Positions 1 to 9,278 of a stretch of 64,000 nt of DNA are shown here, piece after piece. The DNA is from UBA6016 sp041915365. Its GTDB lineage: Bacteria > Campylobacterota > Campylobacteria > Campylobacterales > UBA6016. Below the pieces are notes generated by a model, which was given only the letters and a program-made list of their open reading frames with translations, ran no database searches and was not told where the DNA came from. The translations under genes were made by a program, and so were the position numbers. Each line of letters opens with the position of its first letter. The stretch's first letter is position 1. The stretch covers positions 87,098 through 151,097 of the forward strand of contig JAYSBP010000004.1 of the NCBI GenBank assembly GCA_041915365.1, read 5' to 3'.

Positions 1-120
1 CTCGTCCCTTATAGCATCTTTACCACTAGCGGCAAGCTCGCAGTGATAGCCGCACTCTACCAGCTTATTTGCGATACTCTGCGCCAGATATATCTCATTT
101 TCGACTATTAATATTCTCAT
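1..120 (-). CDS. Response regulator, N-terminal fragment (cut by window edge)
   Basis: The reverse strand reads MRILIVENEIYLAQSIANKL and continues in frame to the window edge, giving 40 residues. The hydrophobic beta1 strand followed by an acidic pair (here E-N-E instead of the usual D-D/E-D) is typical of the start of a CheY-like receiver domain, so this is probably a two-component response regulator. The ATG at 120-118 overlaps the ispDF stop codon (ATGA), which implies translational coupling. A response regulator beside ispDF is, as I recall, also found in Campylobacter. The output domain and phosphorylation site lie outside the window, so the class cannot be given. Confidence 0.7.
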   Translation of the reverse strand, partial: MRILIVENEIYLAQSIANKLVECGYHCELAASGKDAIRDE

Positions 121-1238
121 GCGCTTTTCCAATTAAAAAATTTTATACTTGCCACGCTCATCACAAGCGCACCCTCCCCTCGTCCGACAAATCCCATTTT
201 CTCAGACGTGGTTGCCTTCACGCATATTTTGTACGGAGCTATTCCCATTATATTCGCCAAGCTCTTCTTGATCTCGGTTTTTATAGCAAAAAGTTTTGGC
301 TTTTCGGCGACAACCGTCATATCTATATTGGATATTTCATACCCGACACCACGAACCATTGATACTGCCGAACGAAGAAGCTCGGTTGAGTCGATCCCTT
401 TGTATTTTTGGTCGGTATCGGGGAAAAACTCGCCTATATCGCCAAGTCCCGCAGCGCCAAGAAGTGCGTCTATAATAGAGTGTATCAATACATCGCCGTC
501 TGAATGGGCCTTAAAACCATAGTCTGCTTCTATTTTGACGCCGCCTAGCATGCAGGTCTTCCCGTCTTCAAAAGCATGAGTATCAAAACCTATTCCACAA
601 AACGTATCACTTGATGGATGCGGAAGGCAGGCAATTAGACTTAGGTCGTCTTTTGTTGTGAGCTTGATTTGCTTTTTTGAGCCGTCCACCAGCCCTACCC
701 TATGCCCCGCTTCTTTCATGGCACTGGAGTCATCGGTAAATACTATCTGTCTTGAAAGCGCATCTTGCAGCAGAGACTTTTTTGAGAGCTGAGGAGTTTG
801 AATTAACTTTACACTGTTTCTATCTATATACTCCCCACCGTACACAACCGTATCCGGCACATTTATCGCAGGCGCTACGCAGTCATAAGAGTCTTTTGCG
901 CTAATTACCCTTGCCACGCACTCCGCATCGACGCAACACCTAGCTACATCTGCGCTTAGCACGTATTCGCCGCTTGCCGCATCTATGGCATTTTTTAGGG
1001 AGTCTTGTCTCTCTTTGCCACCTGCTACAAAAACATAATCAGCAAAATTTTGCATATACCCTAGCTCACTCTCATCGCCCACCACGATAATCTCGTGAAA
1101 TTCATATATCTTCTCAAACTGCTTTGCTACAAAAAGCCACAGCGGCTCATCACCGCATCTTAGCCATTGCTTTTTCGTACCGAGTCCAAAACGGCTGGAG
1201 CTTCCTGCCGCCAAAAGGATTAGAGATATTTCGGACAA
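117..1238 (-). CDS. ispDF: Bifunctional IspD/IspF enzyme of the MEP isoprenoid pathway
   Basis: The 373-residue protein joins two steps of non-mevalonate isoprenoid synthesis: 4-diphosphocytidyl-2-C-methylerythritol synthase (IspD) and 2-C-methylerythritol 2,4-cyclodiphosphate synthase (IspF). The N-terminal half opens with the nucleotidyltransferase signature LLAAGSSSRFG followed by a KKQW motif. The C-terminal half, from about residue 215, begins GIGFDTHAF, giving the Asp-x-His metal site, and continues with AHSDGDVLIHSIIDALLGAA and GEFFPDTD, all IspF hallmarks. The fusion is typical of Campylobacterota and alphaproteobacteria and the length is normal. It is the upstream partner of the response regulator gene and is divergent from thiC across 93 bp. 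Confidence 0.97.
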   Translation of the reverse strand: MSEISLILLAAGSSSRFGLGTKKQWLRCGDEPLWLFVAKQFEKIYEFHEIIVVGDESELGYMQNFADYVFVAGGKERQDSLKNAIDAASGEYVLSADVARCCVDAECVARVISAKDSYDCVAPAINVPDTVVYGGEYIDRNSVKLIQTPQLSKKSLLQDALSRQIVFTDDSSAMKEAGHRVGLVDGSKKQIKLTTKDDLSLIACLPHPSSDTFCGIGFDTHAFEDGKTCMLGGVKIEADYGFKAHSDGDVLIHSIIDALLGAAGLGDIGEFFPDTDQKYKGIDSTELLRSAVSMVRGVGYEISNIDMTVVAEKPKLFAIKTEIKKSLANIMGIAPYKICVKATTSEKMGFVGRGEGALVMSVASIKFFNWKSA

Positions 1239-1331
1239 TTTCAGCCTTTTTTTTGTTTTTTGTGGTTATATTTTTTTTCAAAAATTATACTTTAATTAGA
1301 CTGTATAAATTCGTAACACTTAGGAGTCCTT

Positions 1332-2669
1332 ATGCTTAGAAGCGAATGGGTAAAGGCAAGAGCCGAAGACAAGACAAAAACACAAATGCACTACGCTAGA
1401 AAAGGGATAATCACGGAAGAGATGCGATACGTCGCAAATGTCGAAGACCTCGACCCTGAGTTTGTAAGGGCTGAGATAGCAAGAGGGAGGATGATAATCC
1501 CCGCTAACGTCAACCATCTAACCCTCCAGCCAATGGCGATAGGGCTTGGCGCAAAATGCAAAATCAATGCAAACATAGGCGCAAGCTCGCTTTCAAGCTG
1601 TGCCGAAGAAGAGGTAGCAAAACTGGAAATATGCCTCAAATACGGAGCAGACACGGTAATGGACCTCTCAACAGGCGGCAATCTGGATGAAATCAGAACA
1701 GAGCTAATCAAGCGCTCAAGCGTTCCAATAGGCACCGTGCCGATGTATCAAATCATCTATGAGTGCGGTAACGACATCGAAAACTTAAACGTAGAGACGA
1801 TGCTAAGCGTCATAGAGAGACAGGCGCAGCAAGGTGTTAGCTATTTCACGATACATGCGGGATTTTTGCTCCAATTTATGCCGGAAGTGGCAAAAAGAAA
1901 GATGGGGATCGTCTCAAGAGGCGGCTCGCTAATTGCGGCTTGGATGATAAAAAATCACAAAGAAAATCCTTTTTACGAAGCTTTTGACAAGATACTAGAT
2001 ATTTGTGCAAAGCACGATGTAGCCTTGTCTCTTGGAGATAGCCTAAGACCTGGGTGTCTAGCTGATGCGAGCGACGCCGCGCAGCTAAACGAGCTAAAAG
2101 TGCTAGGCGAACTGACGCTTAGGGCTTGGGAAAGAGATGTTCAGGTGATGATAGAAGGGCCAGGCCATGTGCCGCTCAATCAGATAGAGCGCAATATGAA
2201 AATAGAAAGAGAGTATTGCCACGATGCGCCTTTTTATATTCTTGGCCCACTAGTCACGGACATCGCCGCAGGGTATGACCATATAGCCTCTGCGATAGGC
2301 GCTGCGGTCGGCGGATGGCACGGGGCGTCTATGCTGTGCTATGTCACGCCAAAAGAGCATTTGGGACTACCGAATATGGCGGATGTAAGAGAGGGAATCA
2401 TCGCCTACAAAATAGCCGCTCACGCCGCAGACATAGCAAGAGGGCGCAAAAACGCAAGAGCCAAAGACAATGCCATGAGCGACGCTAGATATGCGTTTGA
2501 CTGGAATAAACAGTTCGAGCTAGCCCTCGACCCAGACAGGGCAAAAGAGTATCACGACGAGACACTCCCTGCCGATGGGTTCAAAGATGCGGAGTTTTGT
2601 TCTATGTGCGGGCCGAAGTTTTGCGCTTACAAAGTAACACAAGAGGCGTTCAAAAACAACGTCGAATAA
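1332..2669 (+). CDS. thiC: Phosphomethylpyrimidine synthase ThiC
   Basis: A 445-residue radical-SAM enzyme that turns aminoimidazole ribotide into hydroxymethylpyrimidine phosphate for thiamine synthesis. The C-terminal CSMCGPKFC motif is the CxxCx4C site for the [4Fe-4S] cluster of ThiC, and the segments IGASS, STGGNLDEIR and EGPGHVPLNQIE are family hallmarks. It is the shorter ThiC type, without the N-terminal extension of enterobacterial enzymes. AGGAG sits about 7 bp before the ATG. I see no convincing TPP riboswitch in the 93 bp upstream. It ends five bases from the end of the convergent Maf-like gene, with no visible terminator between them. Confidence 0.97.
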   Translation: MLRSEWVKARAEDKTKTQMHYARKGIITEEMRYVANVEDLDPEFVRAEIARGRMIIPANVNHLTLQPMAIGLGAKCKINANIGASSLSSCAEEEVAKLEICLKYGADTVMDLSTGGNLDEIRTELIKRSSVPIGTVPMYQIIYECGNDIENLNVETMLSVIERQAQQGVSYFTIHAGFLLQFMPEVAKRKMGIVSRGGSLIAAWMIKNHKENPFYEAFDKILDICAKHDVALSLGDSLRPGCLADASDAAQLNELKVLGELTLRAWERDVQVMIEGPGHVPLNQIERNMKIEREYCHDAPFYILGPLVTDIAAGYDHIASAIGAAVGGWHGASMLCYVTPKEHLGLPNMADVREGIIAYKIAAHAADIARGRKNARAKDNAMSDARYAFDWNKQFELALDPDRAKEYHDETLPADGFKDAEFCSMCGPKFCAYKVTQEAFKNNVE

Positions 2670-2674
2670 CACGA

Positions 2675-4672
2675 CTAAGACGGTAGAGTAAGCCCTCCGA
2701 GGATACCTGCCGCCTTGCCCTTTGCGAGCTCCTTTTCAAAATCTGCCGCAATAGCGTCAAACCCCCTAAGCACTCTAAGCGCCATTGCCGAATAAAAATC
2801 TTCAAAATTTTGCGGCTTCGTATGCCACACCGCAACGCAAAAACCAAAGACTATATGTTTTAACGAGCCGCCAAAAAGCAAAAATAGCACGTCCCTGCCC
2901 TGCTCTTTTGTCGCCGCAAACGTTTCAAACTTTCGCACAACCTCAAAAAATTCCACCCTGTTCTTTGCCGCATCTCCAAATATATCGCACAACTCTCTTT
3001 TGAATACGGCTATTTTGCCCGCCATATCCGAGAGGCCATCTTTTGCGAATACCTTTTCTCTCTCATGGCAAAACATACTTTTTATCGCCGATACGGCTGT
3101 TTTTTTGTCCGATTCTTCAAGCTCCACACTCCTCATCGGCTTCGCTCCGACAATGAAAGCGCCATCCGACAGGTTGGCTACATTTGCGCCTTTGTTCTCG
3201 TAAATGGCGTATTCCATCATATTTTTTGACATACGATATAGGTGGTTTGAGTAGATTTCACTATCTTCAAAATTTGCCTTTACCCTGACGGAATCTTGCG
3301 GCAATGCCTCGTTTTCTTCGTAGATAGAGTCTTTTGAGTGGATTCTTCGTCCTTTTTTGTATCCTGCGTCCATTCCGCACAAAATAACGTTTTTTGAGAC
3401 GCTAAGAGCTATGGAGAAAGCGGCATTGCCGACAAAAGGCGACGAAAACGGCAATATGAATTTTGGAGCATCAAGGAAACTAACCGCCGCAGAATCTCTG
3501 AAAAATACCATCTTGTCACCAGAGGTCGAAGCCAAAGTGTCGGGGTCTACGACGTTTGCGGCTATCATATCCATATCCGACACCCCTGCCTCTCTAAGTA
3601 TGTCGCCTAGATAATCGCTTCTTTCTATCTCTATTTGAAAATCAGCCCTTATCCCGTTTTTTAGTAACGTTCTAAGAGCTGTGCCGGAGGAGAAAATGAC
3701 CATTTTCTCGCTATTTTGTCTCAAAAATTCTAGACTATCATCGAGGCTTGCACCATTGCCGACGACACATATCGGAGCGTCTATTTTTTTGCCATTTGGG
3801 ATAAACACGGGATATTTTATATTTTTGTACGAGCAGTTTTTTTGCGAGTTTCGCCACCCCGTCATCTCGTCTTCATAGCTCCCCATCCCGCGAAGCAAGC
3901 TTCCAGCCTCTATCTCTACTATATTTTTGAGTTCATTTATCTGTGGGGCTTCAAACATCGTAAGCTCAAGCCTCGGATAAAGAGACGAAAATTTGTTTTT
4001 TGCAAAAAATTCTCTCACTTGCGCCGCATCGGGCACGTCGCCTACAGCCAAAAATAGATTTTTTGTTTTTGCATACAAAGCTTTATAATCAACAAAATAA
4101 GCGGAAATAGCAAAAAAATCGGCAAACGGCTCATAAACAAAAAGTGAATCTATCATCTCGTACTCTTCAGCCATGGCGCAAAGCGCAAAACCTCCACCGA
4201 GACCATAGATTACGGCCGATGGGATGTAGCTTTCATCCAAAATGGGGGAGGGTGGATACATACCCGAAATCTGAGCGTATCCAAACATCTCCTTGCACAC
4301 CGCAGCCGTATTCTCAAGTGTTGATGACGCCATATAAAAAGGATTTGAGGCAAACCCACGTCGCCACTTTGTATGAGAGAGCGGATTTTTTGCCATCTCT
4401 ATCGAAGCTGCTATCGCTGTGTGTCGCCCATTTTCATCTACGGGATAGACTAGGGTGTTTGTAGATAGATTTAGCACATTTGCGCCACCACCGTCAAACA
4501 CAAGCCCAAATAAAGACGGTTTGTCATGTAGGTATTTTGCAAAATCTGGATTTGTTTTTTTGAAAAACTCAACGTTTTTTGCAAATCTATCTTTTAGAGC
4601 TGATTTCGCCTCTTGTATCGGCAAGCCGTCAACATAATCCAAAAAGTTCATTTTTGAGATATTCCTAAGCAA
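2675..4672 (-). CDS. Maf-type / MptE-like (DUF115) protein, possible flagellin glycosylation factor
   Basis: This 665-residue protein has the mid-protein segment PICVVGNGASLDDSLEFL, followed by a stretch that includes IFSSGTALRTLLKNGIRADF. This is the conserved 6-hydroxymethylpterin pyrophosphokinase MptE-like (DUF115) core. In Campylobacterota this core defines the motility accessory factors (Maf) that transfer pseudaminic or legionaminic acid to flagellins. The N-terminal third (residues 1 to about 280) has the variable Maf-type region with a GLGGGFAL loop. A second ATG (MNFLDY) seven residues downstream could also be the start. No sugar-biosynthesis genes are adjacent, so the acceptor is inferred from family knowledge only. 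Confidence 0.75.
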   Translation of the reverse strand: MLRNISKMNFLDYVDGLPIQEAKSALKDRFAKNVEFFKKTNPDFAKYLHDKPSLFGLVFDGGGANVLNLSTNTLVYPVDENGRHTAIAASIEMAKNPLSHTKWRRGFASNPFYMASSTLENTAAVCKEMFGYAQISGMYPPSPILDESYIPSAVIYGLGGGFALCAMAEEYEMIDSLFVYEPFADFFAISAYFVDYKALYAKTKNLFLAVGDVPDAAQVREFFAKNKFSSLYPRLELTMFEAPQINELKNIVEIEAGSLLRGMGSYEDEMTGWRNSQKNCSYKNIKYPVFIPNGKKIDAPICVVGNGASLDDSLEFLRQNSEKMVIFSSGTALRTLLKNGIRADFQIEIERSDYLGDILREAGVSDMDMIAANVVDPDTLASTSGDKMVFFRDSAAVSFLDAPKFILPFSSPFVGNAAFSIALSVSKNVILCGMDAGYKKGRRIHSKDSIYEENEALPQDSVRVKANFEDSEIYSNHLYRMSKNMMEYAIYENKGANVANLSDGAFIVGAKPMRSVELEESDKKTAVSAIKSMFCHEREKVFAKDGLSDMAGKIAVFKRELCDIFGDAAKNRVEFFEVVRKFETFAATKEQGRDVLFLLFGGSLKHIVFGFCVAVWHTKPQNFEDFYSAMALRVLRGFDAIAADFEKELAKGKAAGILGGLTLPS

Positions 4673-4778
4673 TTTTTAAAAATATTAGCCATAAACTGTT
4701 GAAATTCATTTTTTACCACATAAAAGCCACTATTTTGGGATATTATCGACCGATTTATAAACAACAAAGGAAACCAAT

Positions 4779-5351
4779 ATGAGAAGATCGGGCTTCACAC
4801 TTATCGAACTTGTATTCGTAATCGTGATTTTAGGTATTTTGGCAGCGGTTGCCGTGCCAAGACTGGCAGGCGTACAAGATGATGCAGTAATAGCAACTGA
4901 AGAGGCTGGTGTTGGTTCAATAAGAGCAGGTATAGCTGGTATAAAAGGCAAAATCGCATTGGCCGCAACAGATACCGTAAACGTCCAAGTCACACTTGGT
5001 GATGGGACAGCTGGCATAGCTGCCATAAGCAAAGCAAGCACGGACTCTACCGCAGCAAAAGGTGTAACAGGCGGGAATCCAAATTCGTTGAGTTTAAGTG
5101 GTGATTCAAATACCATAATAGTTAAGCAAGAAAGCACGGCTGGGACACTGGGGCTAGTTCTTGATGACCCAGCGAATAGAAAAAATTGGAAGACTGATGG
5201 GGCTGTGGATACAGGTATTAAATTTGTAGGGCCGGCTTCGAATTCACTAACAGACGATACAAATGACAACTTCAAGTACGATAAGGCTGGGAGCTGGTTG
5301 TATCTGCAGTCATCAGGTAGTGTAACATACAGAAAGGCAACGGCATACTAA
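4779..5351 (+). CDS. Type IV pilin-like / type II secretion pseudopilin protein
   Basis: The 190-residue product begins MRRSGFTLIELVFVIVILGI, a textbook class III prepilin signal: short basic leader, G|F cleavage site for the prepilin peptidase, Glu at +5 and a hydrophobic helix that packs into the filament. The remainder is rich in Ala, Gly, Thr and Asp, with no paired cysteines, so I cannot tell major pilin from pseudopilin. AAGGAA stands before the ATG. No pilus assembly ATPase or prepilin peptidase is nearby, so it is an isolated pilin gene served by machinery elsewhere. A GC-rich hairpin follows the stop codon. Confidence 0.9.
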   Translation: MRRSGFTLIELVFVIVILGILAAVAVPRLAGVQDDAVIATEEAGVGSIRAGIAGIKGKIALAATDTVNVQVTLGDGTAGIAAISKASTDSTAAKGVTGGNPNSLSLSGDSNTIIVKQESTAGTLGLVLDDPANRKNWKTDGAVDTGIKFVGPASNSLTDDTNDNFKYDKAGSWLYLQSSGSVTYRKATAY

Positions 5352-5370
5352 GGCTATCATGAAAATACTA

Positions 5371-5391
5371 TGGCCGGCCCTAGGCCGACCA
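5371..5391 (+). terminator. GC-rich hairpin after the pilin gene, possible terminator
   Basis: TGGCCGGCC, a 3-base loop and GGCCGACCA form a 9-bp stem with one mismatch, 20 bp after the pilin stop. It lacks a clear T tract (CCCCTTCA follows), so it may be an inefficient terminator or an mRNA-stabilising structure. Confidence 0.4.
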
Positions 5392-5424
5392 TCCCCTTCA
5401 TAAAACTTACCATAAAATACAATC

Positions 5425-6027
5425 ATGATACTACTAGGACACAATGGGGCTGGCAAAAGCACGCTCATCAACTATCTTTTAGGGTTTTACCCATCCGTTT
5501 CATCACATCCGTATTTGCCGACTCTTAGTCAAGGTGCACCAAAAATAGAGCTATCATCGGTCGGATATGCCCCAGAGGCGGCTCTGCTAGATGGCGGGTT
5601 GTGTGCCGATGACTACTTCGAGCTTCTGGCAAAAAATAAGCGGATAAAAGAGTACGGCACCGAAAAAGAGATGACAAAAGTAGGACTAAAGGCAGACCCA
5701 AAACAAAAAATCAAAAAATACTCAAAAGGGATGAAGCAAAGGCTTTTGCTTGCCCTTGCGCTTTTTGGCTCTCCAAAGAGTGTGATACTAGATGAGCCGA
5801 CAAGCGGACTAGACCCTTTTGGCAAGGATGAGATAGAGGAGTATCTGCTCAGCCTCAAAGACGATATGGAGTTTATCATCTCTACACATTCGCTAGAATT
5901 TGCCTACAAAATGCAAAAAGAGATATGGATACTAAAAGAGGGAGAGGTGGTTTACAGAGGCTCTCCGTCATCGCTTGAAGAACTAAAAAATATATTTTTT
6001 GCCAATCGCCCAAAGGCTCTAGCGTGA
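5425..6027 (+). CDS. ABC transporter ATP-binding protein, short N-terminus
   Basis: This ATPase has Walker A (GHNGAGKST, residues 5-13), the signature YSKGMKQRL near residue 100, Walker B with the D-loop (VILDEPTSGLDP) and the H-loop STHS. It resembles exporter ATPases of the NosF/CcmA type. At 200 residues it is short: it starts four residues before Walker A, whereas family members usually have about 25-30 residues first (A-loop aromatic and beta1-beta2). An in-frame TAA at 5413-5415 rules out extension upstream. It overlaps the permease gene by four bases (GTGA), so the two are probably one exporter. Confidence 0.85.
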   Translation: MILLGHNGAGKSTLINYLLGFYPSVSSHPYLPTLSQGAPKIELSSVGYAPEAALLDGGLCADDYFELLAKNKRIKEYGTEKEMTKVGLKADPKQKIKKYSKGMKQRLLLALALFGSPKSVILDEPTSGLDPFGKDEIEEYLLSLKDDMEFIISTHSLEFAYKMQKEIWILKEGEVVYRGSPSSLEELKNIFFANRPKALA

Positions 6028-6773
6028 AAATCGTCAACACAACAAAATTTATACTCAAATCTCTCCTTGCGGAGCGAGCAACTGGGCTTTTTGTCGTACT
6101 TGCCGCCATATTTTTGGTTTTGTCACTATCTCTTAGCGACATCAATATCGCAGTCAAATACCGCCTGCTAGAAGACGCTCTGCTGGCTTCGGAGGGATTT
6201 ATTCTGCTTTTATCCGCAGTGTTTTATCCATTTTTATTGATGGAAAAAGAGAGAAAGGGCGGGCTATTTGTCTTCACGCTTTTGGGGTACGAAAGGGGTG
6301 GGTATCTACTCTCTTTGTTTGCATCGATGCTTGTTTTGATTTTTGGGATTTTCGTGATATTTGCGGCGTTTGATTTTGCTTTTTTGTCGATTTTTGCGAG
6401 CGGCGTCGGCAAAGAGTTTTTGACAAAACTATTTTTTGGAGCGCTCTCATCCACTCTTTTATCGTTTGTCATACTCTCCCTATCAAGATACGTCTCAAAT
6501 ACAAACGCCGTCATATACGCTATTTTCTTGTTTTTTATAGGTAGCGGGGCGGATGAGCTAATGCTATATGCGAGCGAAGCCGGCGGCACTCTTAAGTTAG
6601 TTTCTTATTTTGTTTATTATGTTTTGCCTAATTTTTCATTTTTCGACCCACTCTCTTTTGAAGCTCACGGCGACAAAACGGTTTTTGCGGTGTTTTATTT
6701 TGCCATTTACGGCACTGTTTTGTATCTAATCTCATACGCAAAATTCAAAAAAGAGGCGTTAAAAGTTGGCTAA
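6024..6773 (+). CDS. ABC transporter permease
   Basis: A 249-residue membrane protein with about six hydrophobic segments, for instance near residues 20-40, 55-70, 95-125, 135-155, 160-175 and 225-245. It begins at a GTG that overlaps the ATPase stop, so both are translated as a unit. It resembles ABC-2-type permeases of NosY style, but I cannot name a substrate. No periplasmic binding protein is encoded nearby, which fits an exporter rather than an importer. Confidence 0.75.
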   Translation: MKIVNTTKFILKSLLAERATGLFVVLAAIFLVLSLSLSDINIAVKYRLLEDALLASEGFILLLSAVFYPFLLMEKERKGGLFVFTLLGYERGGYLLSLFASMLVLIFGIFVIFAAFDFAFLSIFASGVGKEFLTKLFFGALSSTLLSFVILSLSRYVSNTNAVIYAIFLFFIGSGADELMLYASEAGGTLKLVSYFVYYVLPNFSFFDPLSFEAHGDKTVFAVFYFAIYGTVLYLISYAKFKKEALKVG

Positions 6774-7428
6774 GGCCGCATTGCTCGCCCCAATACTTCT
6801 GGCGATTTTGTATTTTGCATTCAATCCAACGGCAAAAGAGCAAAAAAAAGAGAGTAGTTTTTTGTACTCCAATCCGCAAATCTCAAAAGCGGCAATAGGC
6901 TCTTTCAGCCCTTTTGTAGCTGATATTGCATGGTTAGAGTCTACAAAGATAGGCGAGATGGGGCGTGATGGAAGCCAAAACGTGAACAAAGACGAGATGA
7001 GGGCGGCGTTTCTTACGATAGCGTCCCTAGACCCATCGTTTTATCACGCCATCAACTACGGAGTGTCGTATCTAAGTACAATAGCAAAAGACAAAAACGC
7101 CTCGTATCAAGTGATAGATAGAGCGCTAAGCCTTCGCCCTAACGAATTTCGGCTCAAGTACCTAAAAATGGTAATAGAGATAACAAGCGAAGCGCCAGAT
7201 AAAGAGATGATAAAAAGCCTTGCGATGGACGTATTTGCCCATCCTGAGTTTAACGGCACGTTTGGGGTTATGAAGGTGGATGATTTTCTCGTAGACGTAC
7301 TGGCTTTTGCCTCTGATGAAAAAGCAAAAAAAACGGAACTAAAAAAAGAGCTTGAATGGCTATACAAAAATACAAAAGACAAAAATAAAAAAGAGTTGAT
7401 AGCCTCTAGGCTAAAGGGACTCTCTTGA
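6766..7428 (+). CDS. Membrane-anchored protein of unknown function with TPR-like helices
   Basis: A 220-residue protein that starts at a TTG overlapping the permease stop by eight bases. Residues 3-20 form one hydrophobic helix (signal anchor or signal peptide). The rest is helical and charged. The pieces SFYHAINYGVSYLSTIAKDK and YQVIDRALSLRPNEFRLKYL resemble tetratricopeptide-type repeats. I do not recognise a named family. Its position between the ABC permease and priA, with overlaps on both sides, puts it in the transporter operon, perhaps as an accessory periplasmic subunit. Confidence 0.7.
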   Translation: MAKAALLAPILLAILYFAFNPTAKEQKKESSFLYSNPQISKAAIGSFSPFVADIAWLESTKIGEMGRDGSQNVNKDEMRAAFLTIASLDPSFYHAINYGVSYLSTIAKDKNASYQVIDRALSLRPNEFRLKYLKMVIEITSEAPDKEMIKSLAMDVFAHPEFNGTFGVMKVDDFLVDVLAFASDEKAKKTELKKELEWLYKNTKDKNKKELIASRLKGLS

Positions 7429-9260
7429 ATTACTACGAAATAGCCATTATCGGGCACAATCTAGCCTCTTTAACTTACGAAAGCGCAGAGGAGATAGAAG
7501 AGGGCAGGGTAGTCGCAGTCGATGTCGCAAGAAAGCAAAAAGAGGGCGTGGTAGTCAAAAAATGTGAAAAACCCAGCTTTAAGACAAGCGCCGTCAAAGA
7601 GCTAACGGATAAATACTACTCAAAAGAGCAAATGCAGTTAGCAAGATTTGTCTCCTCATATTATGTGTGCGAACTGGCTATCGGAGCGTCGCTTTTTGAG
7701 CCTTTTTGTGGGGCAAAAAATGAAAGCGAAAACTTCGAGATAGATACCGAGGTTTGCCTATCGGATGAGCAGATGGAGGCCTATAAATTCATCTCGCAAA
7801 AAGATGTCTCTTTGCTCTTTGGCGACACGGGGAGCGGCAAAACCGAAATCTACATAAAAGCGATGGAAGATACGGTAAACAGCAGCAAAAGCGTAATATT
7901 TTTGATGCCTGAAATCAGCCTAACCCCACAGATGCTAAAAAGGCTAAAAGCAAAATTTGGCGACCTAGTAGGCGTGTGGCACTCAAAACAAACCAAGAAA
8001 AACCGTAACGCCACGCTAGAGGGGCTATATAGCGGCAAGATAAAAATAATAGCCGGCCCTCGCTCAGCACTATTTTTACCGCTTTTTGACATTGGGCTCA
8101 TAGTGGTAGACGAGGAGCATGATGACTCATATAAGTCGGGACAATCGCCAAGATACAACGCAAAAGATATGGCTATCACATACGCCAAAATATGCGGGGC
8201 AAAGTGTATATTAGGCTCTGCCACACCGTCACTTTCCAGCTATAAAAACTACCCGTTTTTTAGACTAAAAAACAGTTTTTGGGGTGGCAAAAAAGAGTTT
8301 GTATTTGCCCCAAAAGAGACCGTGATAGATGAGTTAATAGTCTCGTCACTCAAAAAAACAGTAAGACAAAACTCTCAAGCGATAGTCTTTTTACCAACCA
8401 GAGCAAACTTCAAATATGCGGTGTGCAAAAGCTGCGGAAAAACGATAGAGTGCCCATTTTGCTCCGTCTCAATGAGCTTACATCTAGATAGCAATACGAC
8501 AAAATGCCATTACTGCGGATACGGCGAAAAACTAGACCTAAAATGCAGAAGTTGCGGGCACGGCGAGCTTGGAGTTTTTCGGATGGGGACACAAGAGGCG
8601 GTTGAAAAAATAGCGGAAGCATTGCCAAATATCAGCATCAAAAAATTTGACCGTGATGAGATAACCACGCAAAGCAAGCTTGAAGCCACGCTAAAAGAGT
8701 TTGAAAGCGGCAAAATATCTGTTCTCGTCGGAACGCAAATGCTTTCAAAAGGTCATGACTACCACGCTGTCAGCCTAGCCGTTGTCATGGGGCTCGATAG
8801 CATACTCGCCCAAAACGACTTCAGGGCAAGAGAGAGAGCCCTTTCGTTGCTTGTCCAAATATCAGGCAGGGCAGGGCGAAAAGAGGATGCGAAAATAATA
8901 GTACAGACCCTAAACGGCGAGTTTTTTTCGGAATATATCAGGGATTATGAGCTATTTTTGAAAGATGAGCTAGCAATGAGAGGTGAGCTATACCCGCCAA
9001 ATATCAGAATGGCAAGACTGCTTTTTTCGTCAAAAAACAAGCAATCGGCAGAGGCAAGTATGCAAAAAACCGTCAAAATGCTAGAGCAAAACGGGGTAGA
9101 GATAGTCGGTTTCGGAGAGGCTGCGGTGGGGAGAATAGCCGAAAAGTATAGATTTGATATACTTGTGAGAGACCGCTCGGCAAAGAGGCTTTTGGACGCA
9201 ATATACGCCGTTGACGACAAGAGCTTTGAGGTCGATATGGACCCCCTTTCATTTTCTTAA
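7425..9260 (+). CDS. priA: Primosomal replication-restart helicase PriA
   Basis: A 611-residue superfamily 2 3'-5' DNA helicase that reloads the replisome at stalled forks. Visible motifs are Walker A (GDTGSGKTEIY), DEEH motif II (VVDEEHDDSYK), the ATP-hydrolysis motif GSATPS, and the zinc-binding cysteines CKSCGKTIECPFC and CHYCGYGEKLDLKCRSCG, with motif VI ISGRAGR. It is shorter than E. coli PriA (732 residues) mainly in the N-terminal DNA-binding domain, as is usual in Campylobacterota. The start is a TTG overlapping the previous stop. Confidence 0.96.
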   Translation: MNYYEIAIIGHNLASLTYESAEEIEEGRVVAVDVARKQKEGVVVKKCEKPSFKTSAVKELTDKYYSKEQMQLARFVSSYYVCELAIGASLFEPFCGAKNESENFEIDTEVCLSDEQMEAYKFISQKDVSLLFGDTGSGKTEIYIKAMEDTVNSSKSVIFLMPEISLTPQMLKRLKAKFGDLVGVWHSKQTKKNRNATLEGLYSGKIKIIAGPRSALFLPLFDIGLIVVDEEHDDSYKSGQSPRYNAKDMAITYAKICGAKCILGSATPSLSSYKNYPFFRLKNSFWGGKKEFVFAPKETVIDELIVSSLKKTVRQNSQAIVFLPTRANFKYAVCKSCGKTIECPFCSVSMSLHLDSNTTKCHYCGYGEKLDLKCRSCGHGELGVFRMGTQEAVEKIAEALPNISIKKFDRDEITTQSKLEATLKEFESGKISVLVGTQMLSKGHDYHAVSLAVVMGLDSILAQNDFRARERALSLLVQISGRAGRKEDAKIIVQTLNGEFFSEYIRDYELFLKDELAMRGELYPPNIRMARLLFSSKNKQSAEASMQKTVKMLEQNGVEIVGFGEAAVGRIAEKYRFDILVRDRSAKRLLDAIYAVDDKSFEVDMDPLSFS

Positions 9261-9278
9261 AACTTAGTGGAGCACAAT

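Noticed and set aside
1239..1331. TPP riboswitch upstream of thiC
   Set aside because: The 93-bp region lacks CTGAGA-type conserved elements and is too short and AT-rich for a convincing THI element.
4730..5275. Long reverse-strand open frame (181 codons) opposite the pilin gene
   Set aside because: It lies wholly opposite a clear prepilin gene, has low-complexity composition (Ala/Pro/Ser/Val) and no ribosome site; it is a shadow of the pilin coding frame.
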